The translations under genes and the position numbers were made by a program. From a virus: 28,723 nucleotides of DNA. Below, piece after piece: positions 15,656 to 23,457 of the stretch. Every line of letters begins with the position of its first letter. Within the stretch, counting starts at the first letter, position 1. The DNA lies in IMG/VR virus record IMGVR_UViG_3300025732_000201, positions 1 to 28,723 of that record. The stretch is one strand, 5' to 3'. The notes below the pieces were generated by a model. The model saw nothing but the letters and a program-made list of their open reading frames with translations. It had not been told where the DNA came from and made no database searches.

Positions 15656-16021
15656 TTAGCTCCGCTCAAGAAACACAAGGAGGCGTGTCGAATAGTTCGC
15701 CACCGTCGAGCGTAACACCAGATAGGTCGCGCCAAACGGCATCCGGTTCGGGGCCGAGGAGCGGTAGACTGAGGCTCTGGCGTCCGTTCCAGTATACACG
15801 GTTCCGGGGGTAATGTCAAGCCACCGCAGGGTTTCCGGATCTTCGGGCCGGAGGACGGTAATGGGAATGACGGTATCCGTGTCGGCCGCCGCGAAGGTGG
15901 CCGTCACATACTCAAACTGCCGCATGGGCAGCTGGCGGCGCAGGGCCGCGTCATTGATGGTGACACTGGCACTGGCGGTCTGCCAGCTCGCCTCGCGTGT
16001 CGGCGTCTCCTCAGTTGCCAT
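15656..16021 (-). CDS. Small hypothetical virion-type protein
   Basis: 121 residues. It overlaps the end of the large tail-hub-like gene by 11 bases. The sequence alternates beta-type stretches (FEYVTATFAAADTDTVIPIT, then YLVLRSTVANYSTRLLVFLE) with Arg/Pro turns. No family is recognised. Position between the hub-like protein and the beta-domain genes suggests a small structural or assembly protein. Confidence 0.55.
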   Translation of the reverse strand: MATEETPTREASWQTASASVTINDAALRRQLPMRQFEYVTATFAAADTDTVIPITVLRPEDPETLRWLDITPGTVYTGTDARASVYRSSAPNRMPFGATYLVLRSTVANYSTRLLVFLERS

Positions 16022-18200
16022 AGACGCGATCCGATTGGGCCCGGGCCAGCACGCCCACGCCGTTCACCACAATGTCCCGATTGGTCTGGAAGTGGAACAG
16101 GGCGAGGCGGAGCGCATGGGCCGTCCGCAGCAGGGGTAGGCGCTTCTTGAGGAGCCCTTGGCCCGCCCAGACGCTGGTGTCCCAGAGGCTGGTGCTGTCA
16201 TCCCATATGTCGCCCACCACGTCAATGATGTTCTTGGCGGCCCGACTTTCATTGGTAAAGTTGACTTGGGACGTCAGGTAAAAGCCCGAGGTGTTGCCCG
16301 CCGACTCCAGCTGGAGGTAGGCCCGGTCAAACCGCTTCCGAATGAAGATCTGGTCGAGGTCCAGCCACTTGGTGTAGAGGCGGAAGTCCGGGCTGCCCAG
16401 ATAGCAGGTGTAGGTCGCCCCCGCCGTCAGGCCCGTCAGGGTGGCGGTCAGAGTCAGCTCGGTGCTGGTATTGCTGGCAATCTGGACTTTGGCGATGGGG
16501 CGATTGTCGCTGTCGGTGATGACGGCCATGCGGGCGGTCAGCCCCGACCCCGTCGTATAGAAGCCCGTGCCGTCGATGGTGGTGATGCTGGAGGTGACCG
16601 GGACGAAGGTGGTGCTGACGGTGCCGCTCGGCACGGCGTCGTTATGGGTGTCTTGGTCGAAGTAGAAGACTTGGCCCTCGGTGCCCCCCACAAAGCAGCG
16701 CTGGCTCCCGTCCGCAATGTAGCCAAGGGCAAGGGCGCCCACGGGCATGGGATTCCAGCGCGTGGCCTCCCACTGCTCCACGACGTAGTTGTAGGGGAAC
16801 AGGATGTCGAGCGTGTCCTCGTTGAGCAGGCTCGGGGCCGCCCAGATGACGCGGCTGCCTTGGGGGTCATGGCCCGCCCAGATGCGCGACAGGCGCGACT
16901 GCTCGATCTGATCGACGACGAGCGGGCGCCCCAGCTTGGTCAGGGCGAGGGGCGTGATGCGCTGGCCATCAAAGCTGACCGGCCCCTCGGCGTTCGACCA
17001 CCACGCCACCGCCCCGTTGAACTCGACGATGCTGGTGTGGCTGGCACAGCCAATCGTATGGTCGATGGCTTTGAGAGTCCATGTCTGGGGGTCGTTGCCG
17101 AAGATGCCCCAGACGGCCGTGGTCGTGAAGACGAGGAGGAGTTCGTCGCTGAACGGATAGAGGCTCGTAATCTGGTCGCCCTCCCCCGTCTCGATGGGCT
17201 CGTAGTTGAGCGGCGGGAAGTTGTCGGGCTTGTCCTGCTTGGACCAGTAGATCTTGCGGGTGTCGGCCACGATGAGGCGACGGCCATACGTGGTCACGAA
17301 CCGGGCACTGGACGGCGGCCCATTGTTCTCGGTGGTGGTGGGGGCCACCGTGGTCAGGTTGGCAATCTGGGCGGCCGACAGGTCAATGTAGACCGTGGTG
17401 GTGCCCACGGGAATATTGCCATCGGTGGCGATGGGGGACCCGGACACATCCTCGAACGTCAGGACTTGGTAGAGGCTGGCTTGGGTCGTGGTGCGGCGCA
17501 GGTAGACGCGCCAGTAGGGATAGCGGGCCGTCTCGGCGGCAGTCGGGCTGATGGTGACCGTGAGGCGGCGATTGCCACCCCCGGGCGTCCCGGACTGATA
17601 GGTGGCGAGGCTGGACTCGGCCCCGGTCACGACGTCGTAGGTGGTGATGGCGACGTCGTAGGTCTCGTTGGGCATGGCGCTGGTGCCCGTCGCATCGTTG
17701 CCCAAGGTCCAGCTGGCGTAGGGGGCGAGCCCCCACATGTGATAGGTGCTGCCCGTCAGGGCGCGTTGGTCACCCGCGCTGCTGAGGAGGAAGAAGCGAT
17801 TGGCAAAGACGGTCGCATCGACCGTGACGTCGCCTGCCGTAATGGCCGTGCTGGGCGAGGGGAAGTTGGCCGGGGGCGCAATGGCGGCACTGAAGACGTC
17901 GGCATTGTCCTTGAGGCGCAGGGTGCCATCGTTGGCGATGGCCACTTGGTAGTTGGTGTAGCCGCTGCCGGTATTGTAGCTGTAGAGGCGGAGGAACTGG
18001 ATGTGGGGATTGGTGCTGAAGGCGGTCGTGTTCACGACCTTCAGCCCCGGCCGCACGCCCAGCTGCGCCAGCCCCTCGCCAATATTGCGGAAGGCGGTGT
18101 TGTAGGCCAGCGGGGTGCTGTTGAGCGGAATGCGGTCCGGCGGGGAGGCCGCTTGGACCCCCTTGCTCCAGTCCGTGATTTCTTGGTAGAGGTCGCCCAT
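16011..18200 (-). CDS. Tail hub/nozzle-like structural protein
   Basis: 729 residues, mostly beta. The N terminus (DWSKGVQAASPPDRIPLNST, followed by AYNTAFRN and LGVRPGLKVV) is a common opening of large phage tail-hub proteins. Residues about 300-420 (RRLIVADTRKIYWSKQDKPD, then YPFSDELLLVFTTTAVWGIF and NGAVAWWSNAEGPVSFDG) have the blade-like repeats of a beta-propeller. The nozzle proteins of short-tailed phages (T7 gp12, P22 gp10) are built this way, and they also follow the adaptor gene as here. The start overlaps the adaptor stop (TGATG). The specific equivalence is inferred from position, size and beta pattern. Confidence 0.65.
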   Translation of the reverse strand: MGDLYQEITDWSKGVQAASPPDRIPLNSTPLAYNTAFRNIGEGLAQLGVRPGLKVVNTTAFSTNPHIQFLRLYSYNTGSGYTNYQVAIANDGTLRLKDNADVFSAAIAPPANFPSPSTAITAGDVTVDATVFANRFFLLSSAGDQRALTGSTYHMWGLAPYASWTLGNDATGTSAMPNETYDVAITTYDVVTGAESSLATYQSGTPGGGNRRLTVTISPTAAETARYPYWRVYLRRTTTQASLYQVLTFEDVSGSPIATDGNIPVGTTTVYIDLSAAQIANLTTVAPTTTENNGPPSSARFVTTYGRRLIVADTRKIYWSKQDKPDNFPPLNYEPIETGEGDQITSLYPFSDELLLVFTTTAVWGIFGNDPQTWTLKAIDHTIGCASHTSIVEFNGAVAWWSNAEGPVSFDGQRITPLALTKLGRPLVVDQIEQSRLSRIWAGHDPQGSRVIWAAPSLLNEDTLDILFPYNYVVEQWEATRWNPMPVGALALGYIADGSQRCFVGGTEGQVFYFDQDTHNDAVPSGTVSTTFVPVTSSITTIDGTGFYTTGSGLTARMAVITDSDNRPIAKVQIASNTSTELTLTATLTGLTAGATYTCYLGSPDFRLYTKWLDLDQIFIRKRFDRAYLQLESAGNTSGFYLTSQVNFTNESRAAKNIIDVVGDIWDDSTSLWDTSVWAGQGLLKKRLPLLRTAHALRLALFHFQTNRDIVVNGVGVLARAQSDRVYGN

Positions 18201-19138
18201 CAGACGCGGGGAATGTAGCGGGTGTAGGTGGGCCGTCCGCCCATGGTGCGGGCCGCCCGGAACGTCATTTGCAGCGTGTCGGTCAGCTTCCGGATTTGCG
18301 CGGCCCAGAAGTCCAGTTCGGTCGAGGTGGCGCGGGTATAGCCCTGCATGGCGATGAGGGCCGTGTAGACGAGGATGTCGCCAAAGCCTGCGGGCACGTC
18401 CGGAATGTCGTTATCGTAGACCAGCTGGCGCGGACGCCGATAGAAGCGATAGAGCAGGGACGTGGCCGTGGTGGGTGATTCCACTAGCTCGCACATCCGG
18501 TATTGCTGCCCATAGCTGGTGGCCCCGAGGACGAGCAGGGTCTGGCTATTGGCCGTGAGGGTCACGGTGCGCGACCATGTGGCGCCCAGCTTGGTGATGT
18601 CCGTAATGACATCAAAGGACTGGCTGCCCGTCAGGGACGCCCAGCTGCTGCCACTGGTCAGGGTCTCGGTGACGATGACGCCGTTGGAGATGCCCGTGAT
18701 GAGGAGGCTGTTGGCACTGGACTCTGTGCCCCCCGTGGTGGTCGCGGTGACCACACTGGCCGCACTCGGCTGCGTGAGGACTTTGGACAGGCCCGTCAGC
18801 ATGAAACGGTCGGGCTGATCCGTGGTGCCGTCATTCCAATCGGCCTCGGACTCCATGAGGCCCTTGGGCGCCACCTCTTCGAGGTACTCGTCGGTGGTGG
18901 GATTGTAGACGAAGAGGAGCTGGCTGAGCTCGGGGTGGAGGGCATACACCTTCTGGCCCGCCGTGACGCTCAGCGTCTCGGTGCGGGGCCACAGGAGAAA
19001 GTCGTAGCGGTCGTCGTTGAGGAGGTTCTGGTGCGCCCGGTTCAGGGCGTCCTTGACGAGGGTGCGGAGGAGGCCCGTGTCGCCACTATCGGCCATCCAC
19101 TGCAGGACCGCGTCTTGCAGCTCCTTGTAGGTGCGCAT
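18200..19138 (-). CDS. Putative head-tail adaptor (connector) protein
   Basis: 312 residues. The N terminus (TYKELQDAVLQWM, then LVKDALNRAHQNLL and FLLWPRTETLSVTAGQKVYAL) and the C-terminal helices (GFGDILVYTALIAMQGYTRA, ELDFWAAQIRKL) match the pattern of phage adaptor proteins that bind the portal and join it to the tail. A beta-rich insert (about 125-205) separates the two helical parts. The gene ends in a TGATG overlap with the large hub-like gene, which fits assembly coupling. Confidence 0.7.
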   Translation of the reverse strand: MRTYKELQDAVLQWMADSGDTGLLRTLVKDALNRAHQNLLNDDRYDFLLWPRTETLSVTAGQKVYALHPELSQLLFVYNPTTDEYLEEVAPKGLMESEADWNDGTTDQPDRFMLTGLSKVLTQPSAASVVTATTTGGTESSANSLLITGISNGVIVTETLTSGSSWASLTGSQSFDVITDITKLGATWSRTVTLTANSQTLLVLGATSYGQQYRMCELVESPTTATSLLYRFYRRPRQLVYDNDIPDVPAGFGDILVYTALIAMQGYTRATSTELDFWAAQIRKLTDTLQMTFRAARTMGGRPTYTRYIPRV

Positions 19139-19139
19139 G

Positions 19140-19508
19140 TTAGATCAGCACCCATGCCGACCCCGTGCAGACCAGCGTCAGGCTCTGGTTGGCCGCACTG
19201 ATGGTTTGGGTGAGGGCCCCGTCGATGGTCTCGCTGCCACTGGCATCAATGGTGATGGTGCCCGCGCCCGCGTTCTTGACGGTGATGGTCTTGCCTGTAT
19301 TGCCCGCCACCGCATAGAGGTTGATGGTGATGGTGTTGGAGGCGAGGACGAGGACGTTCTGCCCGTCCGTGTCGGTCACCGAGTAGGTGGCCGTCTTGGT
19401 CAGGATCGTGTAGCTGTAGTCGGTGCCGCCTCCGGCCCGACGGACATCTTGGGCCGCGACGGGGGCGATGAGCGTGACGGCCAGCAGGAGCGGAAGCCAG
19501 CGGCGCAT
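19140..19508 (-). CDS. Beta-domain protein with signal peptide
   Basis: 122 residues. A clear Sec-type signal peptide covers residues 1-19 (MRRW, then LPLLLAVTLIAPVAA, cleavage before Q20). The mature part is one copy of the beta-domain shared with 14747-15124 and 15128-15649: LTKTATYSV, GNTGKTITVKN, SETIDGALT and GSAWVLI. The gap to the next gene is a single base. Phage head or tail parts normally assemble in the cytoplasm, so the signal peptide is unexpected; the protein may be exported to the host periplasm or surface. Confidence 0.7.
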   Translation of the reverse strand: MRRWLPLLLAVTLIAPVAAQDVRRAGGGTDYSYTILTKTATYSVTDTDGQNVLVLASNTITINLYAVAGNTGKTITVKNAGAGTITIDASGSETIDGALTQTISAANQSLTLVCTGSAWVLI

Positions 19509-19510
19509 GG

Positions 19511-19873
19511 CTACTCCTTGTAGTAGGTGATGTTGGCGGTGGCGTCCGAGGCTCCGGATCGCACCATCTTGAGGTTGGCGATTTTCTGCGTGCCCGCCAG
19601 CGTCAGGACATCGCCCGACCCCAGACGGCTGCCATTGGTGCTGGTGGGCGTGGACCCGTCCAGCGTGTAGATGAGGCCATTGCTGCCAATGACTTCGACC
19701 ATCGCGGCCGTCGCGGGGAAGGTCACGGCCCAGCGGACGGGTGTGGACCCATCCGTGTAGCCCCCGGCGCTGTTGGTCACTTTGCTGCTGGTGGGGGTGG
19801 CCACTGACGTGGAGACGGTCACCTGTTCGGTGGCGTAGGGTTTGCGGCGAACAAAAAAGGATGCGTCGGCCAT
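19511..19873 (-). CDS. Small beta-rich hypothetical protein
   Basis: 120 residues: MADASFFVRRKPYATEQVTV opens a mostly beta protein with Ser/Thr/Gly turns (AMVEVIGSNGLIYTLDGS, then DVLTLAGTQKIANLKMV). It ends in Tyr-Tyr-Lys-Glu. There is no signal peptide. It lies between the zinc-ribbon gene and the signal-peptide beta-domain gene with 2-4 base gaps. A minor capsid or tail component is likely, but no family is recognised. Confidence 0.6.
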   Translation of the reverse strand: MADASFFVRRKPYATEQVTVSTSVATPTSSKVTNSAGGYTDGSTPVRWAVTFPATAAMVEVIGSNGLIYTLDGSTPTSTNGSRLGSGDVLTLAGTQKIANLKMVRSGASDATANITYYKE

Positions 19874-19877
19874 ACTC

Positions 19878-20441
19878 TCACTTTACTGGGGCATCAGCCC
19901 ACATCGGGGTGTCGCCGGTATAGCCCACGTTGGGGATTCCGGCAATACGGTTGAAGTCGTCCGCGCCCGCCGCGTAGGTTTTATCCAGCACGCTTTGGCG
20001 CTGGGCCTCGGTGTGGCGGGCATTATGGGCGTCGATCTTGGCCCGGAGTTCCCGAGAGGCGCCCCGCAGGGGATCAATGGACTGCAGGTGGGCGATCAGG
20101 GTGTCGTCCAACGGGAAGAACCCGGCGGCCACGCGATGTTCGAGCCCATTGGCCCGGCACCGGTCGCAGCTCAGTTCTTTGACCTCGCGGACGGGGACGC
20201 GCAGGGTGGCCTCGCAGCGGGGGCAGGGCATCCGGTCGCCCGTGCGCACCGACATGACGTAGAAGTAGCCATCGCGCAGGCGAATGTGTTCGTCGTCGGT
20301 CAGGGCGGCGGGGAAGTTGATGAGCCCGCGTGCGACCCGCTGTTCAATCTGAAATTCGTGGGCCGCGTTCGACCAGCGAATGCGCAGACGCCCATCAAAG
20401 GCGTCCTGTAAGCGTTCTGTAAATGCGCGTGGGGCCTCCAC
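19878..20441 (-). CDS. Zinc-ribbon hypothetical protein
   Basis: 187 residues from the GTG at 20441, which has AGGAGG 5 bases upstream; the GTG at 20447 would leave no spacer after the same motif. Two Cys pairs, CPRC (73-76) and CDRC (92-95), separated by 15 residues, form a probable zinc ribbon in the middle. The N-terminal part (about 15-65) is mixed helix and strand (LRIRWSNAAHEFQIEQRVAR, YFYVMSV). The C-terminal half is helical. It sits between capsid-side and adaptor genes; what it does there is unknown. Confidence 0.65.
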   Translation of the reverse strand: MEAPRAFTERLQDAFDGRLRIRWSNAAHEFQIEQRVARGLINFPAALTDDEHIRLRDGYFYVMSVRTGDRMPCPRCEATLRVPVREVKELSCDRCRANGLEHRVAAGFFPLDDTLIAHLQSIDPLRGASRELRAKIDAHNARHTEAQRQSVLDKTYAAGADDFNRIAGIPNVGYTGDTPMWADAPVK

Positions 20442-20461
20442 CGCCACCTCCTCAGACGAAC

Positions 20462-20495
20462 GACACCGCTCGGGCGTGTGGGCCCAAGCGGTGTC
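20462..20495 (-). other. Intergenic hairpin before the zinc-ribbon gene
   Basis: A perfect 9-bp inverted repeat GACACCGCT/AGCGGTGTC (20462-20470 with 20487-20495) lies just after the stop of the 133-residue gene. Inner GGG/CCC can extend it. No T-run follows on the minus strand, so it is not a standard intrinsic terminator. It may slow polymerase, protect an mRNA 3' end, or tune access to the ribosome site downstream. Confidence 0.5.
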
Positions 20496-20501
20496 TGGGA
20501 A

Positions 20502-20903
20502 TTATGCTTCTTGCGAGATCGTGCCGTTCAGGAAGATCAGGTGCCAGCCGTCCACGCCGTCCGAGACGAGGCGGAAGCCGTTGCCCACCGCATCGCCCGC
20601 GGTCGCAAAGTAGATGTCCTTGTCATCCGTGGCGGTCACGCCCGGCGCAAAGATCTTGTCGACGGCGGCGGGGGACACCCCGTGGCCCGTGCCACCCGTG
20701 GCGGCCGTCTGGATGATGAAGTCGAAGAAGACGCCCTTGAGGGCCTTCTGGACCGGGGGCAGCGTGAAGTTGAACGCCGTCGCCGAGTTCCACTTGTAGA
20801 TCGTGCCCGAGTCACTGGACTTGAGGGTGTAGGCGGCGGTCTTCGCCGCGTAGTCGCCGCGCTCGCGACGGGGGGATTTGATGCGCTTGGAAATATCAGC
20901 CAT
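20502..20903 (-). CDS. Small beta-domain protein, probable capsid decoration
   Basis: 133 residues. After a basic leader (KRIKSPRRERGDYA) comes AKTAAYTLKSSDSGT, a strand set with FNFTLPPVQ, and a closing LVSDGVDGWHLIFLNG. This is a divergent member of the beta-domain group found at 14747-15649 and 19140-19508. As the first gene after the major capsid protein, it may decorate the head. TAGGAG lies 6 bases before the ATG. Confidence 0.65.
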   Translation of the reverse strand: MADISKRIKSPRRERGDYAAKTAAYTLKSSDSGTIYKWNSATAFNFTLPPVQKALKGVFFDFIIQTAATGGTGHGVSPAAVDKIFAPGVTATDDKDIYFATAGDAVGNGFRLVSDGVDGWHLIFLNGTISQEA

Positions 20904-20922
20904 GGGAGACTCCTAATGAACA

Positions 20923-21000
20923 GGCCACGCTGGTGCATGTGGCCCAGTTAGGGAGAGACCCCCTAACCGCGGTGGCTAGGGGGTCACTCAGTTAGCGTGG
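20923..21000 (-). promoter_or_regulatory. Competing hairpins downstream of the major capsid gene
   Basis: This 99-base gap holds several inverted repeats. A perfect 9-bp stem GACCCCCTA/TAGGGGGTC (20957-20965 with 20977-20985) can form. One arm can instead be taken up by GTTAGGG/CCCTAAC (20947-20953 with 20961-20967). GGCCAC/GTGGCC (20923-20928 with 20939-20944) forms a third, and CCACGCT/AGCGTGG (20925-20931 with 20994-21000) could span the whole region. No T-run follows on the minus strand. It may be a pause or attenuator that sets capsid protein above downstream genes. Confidence 0.55.
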
Positions 21001-21002
21001 GC

Positions 21003-22241
21003 TTACTGCCATACTTCATTAAGGCCCTTGAGGAGGCCGTTCTGGTTGCGGGCCTTGCAGCCCAGCTCCTGATAGACGAACGCGGTCGCGCCGTAGGCAT
21101 CGACATCGCCGCCCGAGATGCGGTAGAACACCGAGCCGTCCTTGTCCATGAAGTCCAAGGGGGCCATCTGCATGAGGGACAGCGAGGACGGCGCAATCGC
21201 GAAGATCGCGTTGCGACGGCACTGCGTGTCGGCCACGATGGGCTTGCCGTTGTAGGTCACGGCTTCCCAGCCGCCATCGAGCTTCATGACGTTGTAGAAG
21301 ACGCGCTCGTCTTGGCACAGCTTGACGTAGGTGTCGCGCATGGCCGGGTGGCAGTGGAACATCTTGAGTTCCGACTCGTCAATGGCCGACTCGCTCACGA
21401 TGCGCGAGACCAGCTGCTGGAGGAGCGGGAAGGTCAGATCAACCTTGGCGCTGTCGTCACCGATGACGATCGCCTTCCAGTCCGGGTAGGTTGCCACGGG
21501 CAGGCCGTGGAGACCGCCCGTCAGGAGGGTCGGGTTGGCATCCGAAATGACGCCCTGAATGCCCGTCATCTCTTCGCCCAGCGTATCTTCGAGGACGAGG
21601 TAGTCGCCGTCCGCCGAGCCGCTGACCGTGCCCGTCCAGCTGACCGAGGTGGTCGCCGTCGAGACCGCGCCACGGGTCACCACGATGGAGTTGCCCACCT
21701 TGGTGCTGTTGTCCGAGGCGTCGATCAGGTCGCAGGTCACCGCGCCCACACCGAGCTGCGTGGTGCCGTTGCCGAGGTTGTCATCGACCGTGGCCGGGCT
21801 GGTGTCATCCGCGCCGGTCCAGTACGCGAGGGCGCCCGTGCCGTCGCCGTTGAGCTGACGGTTCAGGCCGCGCTTGGTGTCGGTCATCACGTACTTCATT
21901 TCCGCTTCGAGGGCCCGGAGGAACGCGCCCTTGTTCGAGCGGGTGGCCGCGATGGCCTTGCCGGACACGTTGATGCGGCTGTAGAGCTGCTTGACCGGGA
22001 CGATGGCCCGGACGTAGCCCTGCTGACCCGCGGTCGGCAGCGTGCTGTTTTCCGAGCGGCCAATGGCCGCCGCGTTGTTGCGGGTGCGGTGGATCGAGAT
22101 GACAAAGTTGCCACCTTCGACCGGGACGATTTCCTTCTCCATCGAGGCGAGAAGGGGGGTTGCATTGTTGAGCAGTTCCTGCAGCGCCGGAAGGTAGACT
22201 TCCTTCAGGATGGGGGACGCTGCGGTGTAATCAAACGCCAT
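21003..22241 (-). CDS. Major capsid protein
   Basis: 412 residues. It directly follows the scaffold gene, the standard position for the coat protein. The N-terminal arm (YTAASPILKEVYLPALQELL) leads into a probable HK97-type fold with a long spine helix (FLRALEAEMKYVMTDTKRGL, about 107-126) and a C-terminal P-domain-like part (SELKMFHCHPAMRDTYVKL and later AFVYQELGCKARNQNG). A Gly/Thr/Ser-rich stretch (about 140-225) could be an inserted beta-domain. GGAG lies 9 bases before the ATG. I assign this by position, size and pattern; the N-terminal pattern is common in podovirus coat proteins. Confidence 0.85.
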   Translation of the reverse strand: MAFDYTAASPILKEVYLPALQELLNNATPLLASMEKEIVPVEGGNFVISIHRTRNNAAAIGRSENSTLPTAGQQGYVRAIVPVKQLYSRINVSGKAIAATRSNKGAFLRALEAEMKYVMTDTKRGLNRQLNGDGTGALAYWTGADDTSPATVDDNLGNGTTQLGVGAVTCDLIDASDNSTKVGNSIVVTRGAVSTATTSVSWTGTVSGSADGDYLVLEDTLGEEMTGIQGVISDANPTLLTGGLHGLPVATYPDWKAIVIGDDSAKVDLTFPLLQQLVSRIVSESAIDESELKMFHCHPAMRDTYVKLCQDERVFYNVMKLDGGWEAVTYNGKPIVADTQCRRNAIFAIAPSSLSLMQMAPLDFMDKDGSVFYRISGGDVDAYGATAFVYQELGCKARNQNGLLKGLNEVWQ

Positions 22242-22275
22242 TGCGCAATACTCCGAGAGGGGATATCCGGCGGCC

Positions 22276-23289
22276 CTAGCCCATCATTTGCTCGGCGCGG
22301 GCCCGAAGGGCATTCCAGTCAAACCCGTTCTTGCCAAAGGCGGACCCGGGTTTGTAGGCTTGCGTCGGCGCGGGCGGGGAGCCTGCCGGGGGTTCAAGTT
22401 TAGCGCGTGCTTGCGCCACAGACTGCCGAACCTGCAGATCTTGCGTGGCGGCCCGGAGCGTGTCCACGTAGCCCTTGGCCACCTGTTCGGTGAACGCTAA
22501 GGCTTGGTCGATGGACTGCGGGTCCATATTCGCCACTTCGTAGCGAATGGTCTGCTCCGCGTAGGGCAGCGCCTTGGTCAAGGCCGCATATTCCGGCTTG
22601 CTCAAGACGCTCTGGAGCCCCTTGCTGTAGGCTGAGGCATCCCGCTGCAACGCCACATCTTCTTGGACGCGCTGGGACGCTTGCCCCAAGGCGCTCACGA
22701 ATTGTTGTTCGCGCTGCTGCTGGTACTGCGACAGCTGGGCCACGGCCTGCTGGATCTGCGATTGCACGTCACCGACGGTGGCGAGGTCTTGGAGCTGCGG
22801 CATCGAGGCCGCTGAGGTCTCGGGAGTGGTCTGGGCCGGAGCATACGCCGCTTGCGCCTGCTGGTGCAGATAGGCTTGGGCCTGTTCAAGGGCTTGGGCC
22901 TGCTGCTGCAGGTAGGCATACTGGGCGGCCAGCTCAGTTTCGGCTGAGCGGCGCTGTTCGGCCAGCGTCTGCATCCGTTTGGTAAAGACCGCTTCTCGGG
23001 AGATCCCGTCCTTAAACTCGTGGACCGGGAGCAGCTGCTCCTGTCCATCCACCTTCACCCGCACATGCCCATCCTCGGGCAAGTCCAGCACCTTGAGGTC
23101 GGCCGGGCTCAGCGAGGGTGTCGCCGCTGGGGCGGCCTCGGGCACGGGACTGGCGCTGACGGGGGCGGGGGCTGACTCCGCGACGACCGGGGCAGTAGGC
23201 TCGGTGTCGTTGCCAGCGGGATGCGCCATCGCTTGCTCCCGGAGGGAGGTGAAGTCAATGGTCGCGGGGTTCAGTGCGGATTCTGACAT
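22276..23289 (-). CDS. Scaffold protein
   Basis: 337 residues from the ATG at 23289 (MSESALNPATIDFTSLREQA). The frame is open 32 codons further to a TTG inside the terminator hairpin, which is rejected. An acidic Ala/Pro-rich leader is followed by VRVKVDGQEQLLPVHEFKDG and EAVFTKRMQTLAEQRR. Long Gln/Ala-rich coiled coils come next (about 105-200), with a basic helical C terminus (FDWNALRARAEQMM). This layout is typical of scaffolds that shape the procapsid and then leave. It sits immediately before the coat gene. No good Shine-Dalgarno is seen, so expression may depend on the leader upstream. Confidence 0.85.
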   Translation of the reverse strand: MSESALNPATIDFTSLREQAMAHPAGNDTEPTAPVVAESAPAPVSASPVPEAAPAATPSLSPADLKVLDLPEDGHVRVKVDGQEQLLPVHEFKDGISREAVFTKRMQTLAEQRRSAETELAAQYAYLQQQAQALEQAQAYLHQQAQAAYAPAQTTPETSAASMPQLQDLATVGDVQSQIQQAVAQLSQYQQQREQQFVSALGQASQRVQEDVALQRDASAYSKGLQSVLSKPEYAALTKALPYAEQTIRYEVANMDPQSIDQALAFTEQVAKGYVDTLRAATQDLQVRQSVAQARAKLEPPAGSPPAPTQAYKPGSAFGKNGFDWNALRARAEQMMG

Positions 23290-23380
23290 ATGTGGCACGG
23301 GCCAAACTCTCGGCAGAGAGGTCTTTGGCAAAAACGCGGGTCTCTGGCGGTGCGAGCCGTGGAGTCGCGTGATTCCGAGG

Positions 23381-23422
23381 GGCAAAAGACCAGCCCCCCA
23401 TCGGCATCGCGTAGGGGGCTGG
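23381..23422 (-). terminator. Intrinsic terminator between portal and scaffold
   Basis: On the minus strand a 9-bp stem CCAGCCCCC/GGGGGCTGG (23414-23422 with 23390-23398), with a 15-base loop, is followed at once by TCTTTTGCC (23381-23389). This is the form of a rho-independent terminator. It lies only about 30 bases downstream of the promoter at 23458-23486. Confidence 0.75.
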
Positions 23423-23423
23423 A

Positions 23424-23439
23424 CGCTGACACGTCAGCG
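23424..23439 (-). repeat. Palindrome in the scaffold leader
   Basis: CGCTGAC and GTCAGCG form a 7-bp inverted repeat with a 2-base centre (23424-23430 with 23433-23439), starting about 12 bases into the predicted transcript and directly before the terminator stem. It could be an operator in DNA or a first hairpin in RNA. Confidence 0.6.
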
Positions 23440-23457
23440 AACGTACGAGATAGCGGT

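Larger units (their letters stand above)
23381..23451 (-). ncRNA. Predicted short leader RNA or small RNA
   Basis: The promoter at 23458-23486 predicts a start near 23451. The terminator at 23381-23422 would end the transcript after about 66-70 bases. The RNA would hold two hairpins and no open frame of note. It could be a small phage RNA, or the leader of an attenuated scaffold/capsid transcript. Confidence 0.35.

Noticed and set aside
16158-18218. Plus-strand open frame of 686 codons
   Set aside because: Antisense to the hub-like protein; Gly/Val/Asp/Arg-rich composition typical of GC-driven shadow frames.
20462-20495. Intrinsic terminator at the 9-bp hairpin
   Set aside because: The stem is strong but no T-run follows on the minus strand, so it is listed only as a hairpin.
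23290-23385. 32-codon N-terminal extension of the scaffold protein
   Set aside because: It would start at a TTG inside the terminator's T-run. The Pro/Arg-rich sequence does not look like a scaffold start, and the ATG at 23289 begins a normal one.
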